NCBI GenBank assembly: GCA_937982605.1
Contig: CALJLC010000252.1
Coordinates: 1-6,580, forward strand
Length of the DNA stretch: 6,580 nucleotides
Source of the DNA: an uncultured Gemmatimonadales bacterium
Lineage (GTDB): Bacteria > Gemmatimonadota > Gemmatimonadetes > Longimicrobiales > Gaopeijiaceae
Direction: 5' to 3'
Position 1 is the first letter of the stretch; every line of letters begins with the position of its first letter. Made by a program: the position numbers and the translations under genes. The notes under the pieces are model-generated. The model worked only from the letters and a program-made list of their open reading frames with translations. It did no database searches and was not told the origin of the DNA. Positions 1-6,580 of the stretch are shown here, in pieces.

Positions 1-1200
1 CGCGGCGTCATGGTCGACGAGTCCTCGGGCAGCACGGGGCGCCCCACGAGCTGGGTGCGGGGCTGGAAGGAGCGCGAGATCAGCAAGCAGACGCTCCAGA
101 TGGCGTACCACAGCGTGCTCGGCGGGGACAACGCGTTCGTGATCAACGCATTCGCGCTCGGCGCGTGGGCCACCGGCCTGAACGTCAGCATGTGCCTGAG
201 CGAGGTCACGGTCATGAAGTCGACGGGCCCGGACATCGACAAGATCGTGCACACGATCGAGGAGTTCGGCACGACGCCGAGCTACATCGTCATGGGCTAC
301 CCGCCCTTCCTCAAGACGCTGGCCGACGACCCCCGCGTCGACTGGTCCCGGCACGACGTCTCGGTGGCGTACGGCGGCGAGGGCATGTCGGAGTCGATGC
401 GCGACTACCTGCTGCGGAGCTTCCGCAACGTATTCGGCTCGTACGGGGCGTCCGACCTCGAGATCAACATCGCGGCGGAGAACGAGCGGACGGTGCTCCT
501 CCGCAAGGAGATCCTCGCCAACGAGGCACTCCGGGAGCGTCTCGTCTGGACCGACCTCGGCGTCACACCGATGGTCTTCCAGTACAACCCGCTCGCCTAC
601 CACATCGAGACCAACGCCGAGCGGGAGCTCGTCATCACCCTCGCGCGGCCCACCAACATCTCGCCCCGGATCCGATACAACATCCACGACGTCGGGCACG
701 TCGTGGAGTACGCGGACATGATGCGGATCCTCGCCGAGCACAGGCTGCGCGAGCGTTTCGACGGCCTGGAGCCCCGGGTCCAGCTCCCCTTCCTCTTCCA
801 CTACGGGCGCTCGGACCTCTCCAGCGACTACTTCGGCGCGAACGGCACGCCGGACGGGGTCCGCGAGGTGCTGTTCGGGATCGAGCGACTCGCGCCCGTG
901 CTGAACACCTTCCGTCTGACCTCGTACGAAGACGAGGCGAACGACCAGCGCATGTCGATCGCCATCGAGGTGGTCGACACGGTGCCCGACGGACTCGACC
1001 GCGAGCTCCTCCGCCGCGAGGTCCTCGACCGGCTCGCGGACGTCAACCGCGACTTCGCCAACGCGTACCGGAACACCGCCTCGCCCGAGATGCACCCCGA
1101 CGTGACCCTGCACGACCGTGGAACCGGCCCGTTCCAGGGCGGGCAGCGCAAGCTGAAGAACGAGTACGTGAAGACCGAGCTGGAGTACGACGCGCTCTGA
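1..1200 (+). CDS. Adenylate-forming enzyme, phenylacetate-CoA ligase (PaaK/CapK)-like, 5' partial
   Basis: The reading frame is open from the first base and ends at TGA 1198-1200; the ATG at 10 sits just before the ATP-binding loop, so it is internal and the true start is upstream. Numbering from the first codon in the window, visible motifs are the phosphate-binding loop SSGSTGRPT (8-16), YGASDLE (148-154, the YGxTE/YGxSE position), RYNIHDVG (225-232, counterpart of RYRTGD) and YGRSD (268-272), the hinge of the ANL superfamily. A lysine-rich tail, GGQRKLKNEY near 380-389, is where the catalytic lysine of the mobile C-terminal domain would be expected. Enzymes of this family activate a carboxylic acid as an acyl-AMP and usually pass it to CoA or another acceptor; the substrate cannot be read from the sequence. 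The Glu of YGxTE is Asp here. A CapK-like or GH3-like role is possible. The family is well supported, the exact function is not. Confidence 0.85.
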   Translation, partial: RGVMVDESSGSTGRPTSWVRGWKEREISKQTLQMAYHSVLGGDNAFVINAFALGAWATGLNVSMCLSEVTVMKSTGPDIDKIVHTIEEFGTTPSYIVMGYPPFLKTLADDPRVDWSRHDVSVAYGGEGMSESMRDYLLRSFRNVFGSYGASDLEINIAAENERTVLLRKEILANEALRERLVWTDLGVTPMVFQYNPLAYHIETNAERELVITLARPTNISPRIRYNIHDVGHVVEYADMMRILAEHRLRERFDGLEPRVQLPFLFHYGRSDLSSDYFGANGTPDGVREVLFGIERLAPVLNTFRLTSYEDEANDQRMSIAIEVVDTVPDGLDRELLRREVLDRLADVNRDFANAYRNTASPEMHPDVTLHDRGTGPFQGGQRKLKNEYVKTELEYDAL

Positions 1201-1211
1201 GCTACCGGGTC

Positions 1212-1230
1212 CGGACGCAGCCGGCGTCTG
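1212..1230 (+). terminator. Hairpin after the ligase-like gene, possible weak terminator
   Basis: Bases 1212-1218 (CGGACGC) pair with 1224-1230 (GCGTCTG) around the loop AGCCG, giving seven pairs including one G-T wobble. The hairpin starts 12 bases after the TGA at 1200. No T-run follows, so this would be at best a non-canonical or Rho-assisted end; hairpins of this size arise easily in GC-rich DNA. Confidence 0.3.
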
Positions 1231-1273
1231 CGACCCCGACCGGCGATCGGTGGCGCCCGGGCTGCCGGTGTCG

Positions 1274-1279
1274 TAAGAT
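1274..1279 (+). promoter_or_regulatory. Weak -10-like element ahead of the phosphate transporter cluster
   Basis: TAAGAT matches the sigma-70 -10 consensus at four of six positions, including the key second A and last T, and it is the only AT-rich spot in the 1201-1329 gap. The hexamer 17 bases upstream (TGGCGC, 1251-1256) is a poor -35. Transcription from here would leave a leader of about 45 bases before the ATG at 1330. A promoter is expected in this gap because the gene function changes, but this placement is tentative. Confidence 0.25.
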
Positions 1280-1329
1280 CGGCCGCCCTCCCCCTGGGCC
1301 CCTCGCTCGGGGCGCACCCTCCTGTTCCG

Positions 1330-2502
1330 ATGACCGCTCCCCGCGCGGGAATCCCAGAGCAGCCGACCCCGGTCACCTCGAGACCGGCGGTGCGCGCGCT
1401 CGTCGTCGTGGGTCTGCTGTATCTCTTCCTGGTCGGCGTGAACGGGCTCGGCGCCGGCTTCCGCGCGCTCGGGGAAGGCGTGCTCGATTCCTTCTTCGCC
1501 GCGACGGAGAACCCGTTCATCGGGCTCATGGTGGGCATCCTCGCCACGACGCTGGTGCAGAGCTCGTCGGTCACGACATCCATGATCGTCGGGCTGGTGG
1601 CGGCACCGCTGAACCCGATCCCCGTGGCCAACGCGGTGCCGATGATCATGGGGGCCAACATCGGCACCACCGTGACCAACACGATCGCCTCGCTGGCGCA
1701 CATGGGGCGCAAGGAGGAGTTCCGCAGAGCGTTCGCCGTGGCCACGGTGCACGACTTCTTCAACTACATGACGGTGCTGATCCTGCTGCCCATGGAGATC
1801 GCCACCGGCTACCTGCGCCGGAGCGCCACCGCGCTGGCGTCCACCCTCTCGGGATTCGGCGGCGCCGAGTACGACAGCCCGATCAAGGAGGCGATCAAGG
1901 CCGGCGGCGTGCCCATCGAGTGGGCGCTGAATGCGGCACTCCCCACCGAGCGGGCGGTGGCCATCGGCACGATCGCGGTCAGCGCGGCCCTGATCTTCTT
2001 CACGCTGGTGAGCATCGTGCGCGTGATGCGCTCGTCGATGCAGAGCCGGATCGAGGCCCTGGTGTCGCGAGCGCTCGCCAACAGTGCGTGGATCGCGATC
2101 ATTGTCGGCATCGTCGCCACCGTGATGGTCCAGTCGAGCTCGATCACGACCTCTCTGATGGTCCCGCTGGCAGGAGCCGGCGTCCTGACGCTGCGGCAGG
2201 CGTTCCCGGTGACCCTGGGGGCCAATCTGGGTACGACCGTCACCGCCCTTCTGGCCGCCCTTGCCGCGACGGACGTCAACGCCGGGGCGGGTCTGACCAT
2301 CGCGCTCGTCCACCTGCTCTTCAATCTGACGGGTATGGCCATCATCTATCCGATCGAGCCGCTTCGGAACGTTCCGCTCCGGCTGGCCAGGGGGCTCGCC
2401 GACCTCGCCGTACGCTCGAAGGTGCTGGCGATCGTCTACGTCGTCGGCCTCTTCTATCTCATTCCCGTCGTCTTCGCGGTCCTGCACGAGACCGTGGGTT
2501 AG
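1330..2502 (+). CDS. Na+/phosphate cotransporter, NptA/SLC34-like (Na/Pi cotransporter family)
   Basis: The 390-residue inner-membrane protein carries the two-fold repeat of this family. Repeat one has QSSSVTTS (77-84) followed by GANIGTTVTN (108-117); repeat two has QSSSITTS (268-275) followed by GANLGTTVT (297-305). The paired QSSS motifs form the Na+ and phosphate site in this family. HDFFNY (141-146) and HLLFNLTG (328-335) are also at matching positions in the two halves. Hydrophobic stretches run from about 22-40, 63-95, 135-160, 205-232, 253-285, 290-312, 318-342 and 363-388. Length agrees with stand-alone NptA-type proteins of about 380 residues and lacks the C-terminal PhoU domain of YjbB-type members; that domain is encoded by the next gene. 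ATG 1330 is the first plausible in-frame start and leaves a short cytoplasmic tail before helix one, but no Shine-Dalgarno is visible ahead of it. The likely role is Na+-driven phosphate uptake; phosphate efflux, as proposed for YjbB, is the alternative. Confidence 0.93.
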   Translation: MTAPRAGIPEQPTPVTSRPAVRALVVVGLLYLFLVGVNGLGAGFRALGEGVLDSFFAATENPFIGLMVGILATTLVQSSSVTTSMIVGLVAAPLNPIPVANAVPMIMGANIGTTVTNTIASLAHMGRKEEFRRAFAVATVHDFFNYMTVLILLPMEIATGYLRRSATALASTLSGFGGAEYDSPIKEAIKAGGVPIEWALNAALPTERAVAIGTIAVSAALIFFTLVSIVRVMRSSMQSRIEALVSRALANSAWIAIIVGIVATVMVQSSSITTSLMVPLAGAGVLTLRQAFPVTLGANLGTTVTALLAALAATDVNAGAGLTIALVHLLFNLTGMAIIYPIEPLRNVPLRLARGLADLAVRSKVLAIVYVVGLFYLIPVVFAVLHETVG

Positions 2503-2505
2503 GAG
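2501..2505 (+). promoter_or_regulatory. Ribosome binding site of the PhoU gene, overlapping the transporter stop
   Basis: AGGAG lies seven bases before ATG 2513 and shares its first two bases with the TAG stop (2500-2502) of the transporter. Ribosomes finishing the transporter would therefore sit on this site, which favours coupled translation. It also fixes the PhoU start and argues against the two genes being one frameshifted fusion gene. Confidence 0.8.
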
Positions 2506-2512
2506 TTCTACG

Positions 2513-3217
2513 ATGCTGAGAGAGCTGATGAGCATCCTGCGCTCGAGCGACCCGATCGCCGAGATCGCCGAGGACTTCGGGGACATGATCGGCCTCTCGC
2601 GCGATCTCACCTTCCGCGCGGGTCGGATCTTCTTCGACGAGACCGCCGACCCGGACACGGAGCGGCGCGAGGTATCGAAGCAGGACATCGCCATCAACAA
2701 GCTGGAACGCTCGATCCGCAGGCGGCTCATCACGCACCTCACGCTCGCCACCGACACCCGGGACGCCGCCTACTGCCTCCTGCTGATGAGCGTGGTGAAG
2801 GACATGGAGCGGATCGGGGACTACGCCAAGAACCTCGCCGAGGTGCGGCACGACGGAGGGGCGCCCGTTCCGGACGACGCCCTGGGCGAAGAGCTGCGAG
2901 ACCTACGCCGGGTGGTGGAAGGGATGCTCGCCGACGCCAGAGACGTGTTCACGTCGTCCCGGAGCCAGGAGGCCGCCGAGATCATCGCGGTGGGTCGATC
3001 GGTGAACCGGCGCTGCGATACGCTCATCTCCCAGGTCACACGCAGCGATCACGGCGCCGCGGCCACGACCTCCCTCGTGCTGGGCGCCCGCTACTACAAG
3101 CGGATCGGATCCCACCTCCTCAACGTCCTCTCCGGGATCGTCATGCCCCTGCACAAGCTGGACTACTTCGACGAGGACGAGCTGGAAGCCATCCGGGCGG
3201 AGGACGAGGAACGATGA
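2513..3217 (+). CDS. PhoU-domain protein, partner of the Na+/phosphate cotransporter
   Basis: This 234-residue, all-helical cytoplasmic protein matches the usual PhoU length and has no signal peptide or membrane segment. PhoU proteins are two three-helix bundles that bind metal clusters through an ExxxD motif in each half and regulate phosphate transport and Pho signalling. The first half has DMERIGD (97-103), supplying E99 and D103. In the second half the matching segment is YKRIGS (195-200) where ERIGD is usual, so Glu is Lys and Asp is Ser and the second metal site appears lost. The N-terminal part (about 10-110) reads like the C-terminal PhoU domain of fused Na/Pi transporters. The tail is very acidic (about 217-234). 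The gene begins 10 bases after the transporter stop and ends overlapping the peptidase start. Because the partner is a Na/Pi carrier and no pst genes are in view, a direct regulator of that carrier fits better than a Pst/PhoR regulator; this is inference. Confidence 0.88.
   Translation: MLRELMSILRSSDPIAEIAEDFGDMIGLSRDLTFRAGRIFFDETADPDTERREVSKQDIAINKLERSIRRRLITHLTLATDTRDAAYCLLLMSVVKDMERIGDYAKNLAEVRHDGGAPVPDDALGEELRDLRRVVEGMLADARDVFTSSRSQEAAEIIAVGRSVNRRCDTLISQVTRSDHGAAATTSLVLGARYYKRIGSHLLNVLSGIVMPLHKLDYFDEDELEAIRAEDEER
3199..3217 (+). promoter_or_regulatory. Coupled translation junction: GGAGG site and ATGA overlap of phoU-like and peptidase genes
   Basis: The peptidase ATG (3214-3216) overlaps the TGA of the PhoU gene (3215-3217) in an ATGA. 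GGAGG at 3199-3203 lies ten bases before the ATG, and a second purine run, GAGGA (3206-3210), lies closer. This is a standard signature of termination-reinitiation and shows the genes are on one transcript. Confidence 0.75.
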
Positions 3218-4569
3218 GCGCTTCCGCCCGCGGGAGACTCCATCGGGGGTTCGTGCTGCTCACCCTCGCGGCCGTCGCCGGCTGCGGCCGAACACCCGAG
3301 GCCCCCGCCGGTGGCGGCACCGCCGCCCTCCCCTTCCCCGACGATCCGACGCTGTGGCCGTCGGTTCGCGAAGAGCGCATTCGGACGCTCCTGGGCCCGG
3401 CAATGGTCCGGGCGGGCGTCGACTCGTGGGTGGTCTTCGCTCGCGAGAACGCCAACGACCCGATCGCCACCCACATCGGCGCGGAGAACGCCGGGGGCCT
3501 GGCCGCGTTCCTCTTCTTCGTCACGCCCGCGGGCCAGCTGAGCTCGCTCGCGATCTCGCCCTCCAGCGAGGCGACCGCCCTCGCCGAGGTCACGCCGCTC
3601 GACACCGTGATGTCGATCCCGCGCGACGCGAGCGCCTACGAGGCGGCGGCGGCCGTGCTGGCGGAGCGGAATCCCGGAACGATCGCCGTCAACAGCAGCG
3701 ACCGGAACGTGGCCGACGGTCTGTCGTGGACGCAGCGCCGTGCCTTCGAGGCCGCGTTGAGCCCTTCGCTTCGGGCCCGGCTCGTCTCGGCCGGCGATCT
3801 CGTCGTCGAGTGGCTGTCGGTGAAGCTCCCGCGCGAGGTCGACATCATGCGGCGCGCGGCCGCCCTGACCGAGCGGCTCGAGCTCGAAGCGTATGCGCAG
3901 ATCGAGCCCGGCGTCACGACGGACGCCGACGTGGCTCGCTTTCTCAAGCGTCGGATGGCCGAGCTCGGCGTGACCGACGGCTGGGCGCCCGACCAGAACC
4001 CCAACGTGAATTCGGGCCCGGACCGTGGGCACTCGCACGCCACGGACAAGATCATCATGCCGGGCGACGTGATCCAGACCGACTTCGGCATCAAGGTGCA
4101 CGGGACGTGGGTCACCGACATCCAGCGCTTCGCGTACGTGCTCCGGGATGACGAGTCCGAAGCCCCACCCGAGATGCAGGAGCGCTGGGCGCTCGCGAAG
4201 GCCGGCAGTCGAGCGGCCTTCGGAGCGATGCGTCCCGGGGCCACGGGCTGGGACGTCGACCGGGCGCAGCGGGCCATGCTCGAGTCCAACGGCTCGATCC
4301 CGATCCCGTGGAGCACCGGACACCCCGTCGGCTACTGGGCCCACGACCTCGGGCCTCGTCTCGGGGGCTCGAACTTCGGCCGCCCCGCCGCGGGAGACGC
4401 CACCCGGCGGCTCGTCCCCGGCCAGACCTTCGCCTTCGACGGCTTCTTCGGCTGGGAGCAGGGCGACGGGACGACGAAGACGATATCGGTCGAGGAGATG
4501 GTCGTCATCACCCCCGACGGGGCCGAATGGCTCGTGCCACCCCAGGAGGAGTGGATCCTGATTCGATAA
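3214..4569 (+). CDS. M24-family metallopeptidase (Xaa-Pro aminopeptidase-like) lipoprotein
   Basis: The 451-residue product begins with a lipoprotein signal: basic RGRLHR, a hydrophobic stretch (13-22) and lipobox VAGC with the lipidated Cys at 24, then a flexible Gly/Pro/Ala linker. It should be anchored on the outer side of a membrane. Residues about 50-200 resemble the N-terminal creatinase-type domain and about 205-445 form the pita-bread M24 domain. Metal-ligand positions are D290 (QTDFG), D302 (VTDIQR), H370 (GHPVG) and E427 (ISVEE). The remaining ligand, Glu in the usual EPG motif, aligns with D409 in FAFDGFF. H377 in AHDLGP matches the second active-site His, and HSH (273-275) the conserved His before the first ligand. 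Family members cleave an N-terminal residue, often ahead of proline, using two Mn, Zn or Co ions. Its job may be peptide scavenging or envelope turnover. Third in the phosphate-transport cluster and translationally coupled to it, with no evident metabolic link. Catalytic activity is likely but not certain given D409. Confidence 0.88.
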   Translation: MSASARGRLHRGFVLLTLAAVAGCGRTPEAPAGGGTAALPFPDDPTLWPSVREERIRTLLGPAMVRAGVDSWVVFARENANDPIATHIGAENAGGLAAFLFFVTPAGQLSSLAISPSSEATALAEVTPLDTVMSIPRDASAYEAAAAVLAERNPGTIAVNSSDRNVADGLSWTQRRAFEAALSPSLRARLVSAGDLVVEWLSVKLPREVDIMRRAAALTERLELEAYAQIEPGVTTDADVARFLKRRMAELGVTDGWAPDQNPNVNSGPDRGHSHATDKIIMPGDVIQTDFGIKVHGTWVTDIQRFAYVLRDDESEAPPEMQERWALAKAGSRAAFGAMRPGATGWDVDRAQRAMLESNGSIPIPWSTGHPVGYWAHDLGPRLGGSNFGRPAAGDATRRLVPGQTFAFDGFFGWEQGDGTTKTISVEEMVVITPDGAEWLVPPQEEWILIR

Positions 4570-4582
4570 TCTGAGGTTATCG
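4564..4582 (+). terminator. Hairpin over the peptidase stop codon, possible transcript end
   Basis: CGATAATC (4564-4571) pairs with GGTTATCG (4575-4582) around a TGA triloop: eight pairs with one G-T wobble. The stem includes the TAA stop at 4567-4569. No T-run follows, so it is not a canonical intrinsic terminator. It may protect the 3' end of the message or mark the end of the cluster. The near-symmetric sequence could also be a protein-binding site upstream of katG. Confidence 0.3.
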
Positions 4583-4620
4583 GCGCTAGATGCATCATTG
4601 ATTTGACTGATATCGCGCCG
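4581..4620 (+). repeat. Inverted repeat CGGCGC/GCGCCG flanking an AT-rich core upstream of katG
   Basis: CGGCGC (4581-4586) and GCGCCG (4615-4620) are exact reverse complements separated by 28 bases. Between them lies an unusually AT-rich segment for this window, containing the palindromes GATGCATC (4589-4596) and GATATC (4609-4614). The arms could close a large hairpin or simply flank promoter DNA. Six-base arms are short enough to occur by chance in GC-rich sequence. Confidence 0.3.
4603..4608 (+). promoter_or_regulatory. Candidate -35 element of a katG promoter
   Basis: TTGACT matches the sigma-70 -35 consensus at five of six positions and lies in the AT-rich part of the 4570-4685 gap, 83 bases before the katG start. 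The hexamer at the ideal 17-base distance (GAGCTT, 4626-4631) is a poor -10, so an activator or another sigma factor would be needed if this site is used. I could not recognise a clear OxyR, PerR or Fur site by eye. Confidence 0.3.
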
Positions 4621-4670
4621 GCTCAGAGCTTTCGCGCTCTCCCGCCCGTCGAACCACGTGACCCCCGATC

Positions 4671-4677
4671 GGAAGAG
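4671..4677 (+). promoter_or_regulatory. Ribosome binding site of katG
   Basis: GGAAGAG sits eight bases before ATG 4686. The frame upstream is closed by TGA at 4659-4661, and this start keeps the KCPVAHGG segment that resembles the N-terminus of other KatG proteins (GKCPFHQGG in E. coli). The later ATG at 4740 would remove it, so 4686 is preferred. Confidence 0.6.
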
Positions 4678-4685
4678 CATCGAAC

Positions 4686-6580
<1,895 letters not shown>

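Noticed and set aside
10..12. ATG at 10 as the true start of the ligase-like gene
   Set aside because: It would begin the protein directly at the ATP-binding loop and remove the whole N-terminal part present in the family; the frame is open to the window edge.
828..1763. 311-codon - strand frame across the ligase 3' end and transporter 5' end
   Set aside because: Ser/Arg/Thr-rich shadow sequence bridging two real genes; no motif or credible start signal.
165..2519. 784-codon open frame on the + strand spanning the ligase, the gap and the transporter
   Set aside because: Its product is Arg/Pro/Gly/His-rich low-complexity protein typical of an off-frame reading of GC-rich DNA, and it overlaps two genes with clear family motifs in other frames.
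2459..2530. Transporter and PhoU genes as one frameshifted fusion
   Set aside because: A proper AGGAG with seven-base spacing precedes the PhoU ATG, and both proteins have normal stand-alone lengths.
3163..4680. 505-codon open frame on the - strand opposite the M24 peptidase
   Set aside because: Antisense shadow of a gene with signal peptide and metal-ligand motifs; no recognisable domain of its own.

Overview
This is a GC-rich, densely coding stretch of bacterial chromosome in which every convincing gene lies on the + strand. The high GC content, strong third-position GC bias, a lipoprotein-type secreted peptidase and often weak Shine-Dalgarno sites suggest a free-living, probably diderm bacterium. 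Gemmatimonadota or a similar soil or marine lineage is a guess; no marker in the window fixes the taxonomy.

Layout. Positions 1-1200 hold the 3' part of a gene for an adenylate-forming enzyme of the PaaK/CapK type; its start is upstream of the window. A 129-bp gap follows with a small hairpin after the stop and a weak promoter-like element. Then come three tightly packed genes: a Na+/phosphate cotransporter (1330-2502), a stand-alone PhoU-domain protein (2513-3217, its ribosome binding site overlapping the transporter stop codon), and a predicted lipoprotein of the M24 metallopeptidase (Xaa-Pro aminopeptidase-like) family (3214-4569, ATGA overlap with phoU). A 116-bp, locally AT-rich gap with a hairpin and a -35-like hexamer separates this cluster from katG (4686 to the window end), a catalase-peroxidase whose last roughly 115 residues lie outside.

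How the genes work together. The transporter and PhoU protein are almost certainly a functional pair. In many bacteria the same two domains are fused in one polypeptide (YjbB type); here they are separate genes with overlapping translation signals. PhoU-type partners are thought to restrain phosphate uptake. The peptidase is translationally coupled to them but has no obvious link to phosphate. KatG handles H2O2 and probably has its own promoter. The adenylating enzyme looks independent.

I see no mobile element, CRISPR array, tRNA, rRNA or clearly new system. The points most worth checking are residue-level: a PhoU protein whose second metal-binding motif is degraded, an M24 peptidase with Asp in place of a metal-ligand Glu, and a KatG with Met in place of the usual Thr near the proximal haem histidine.
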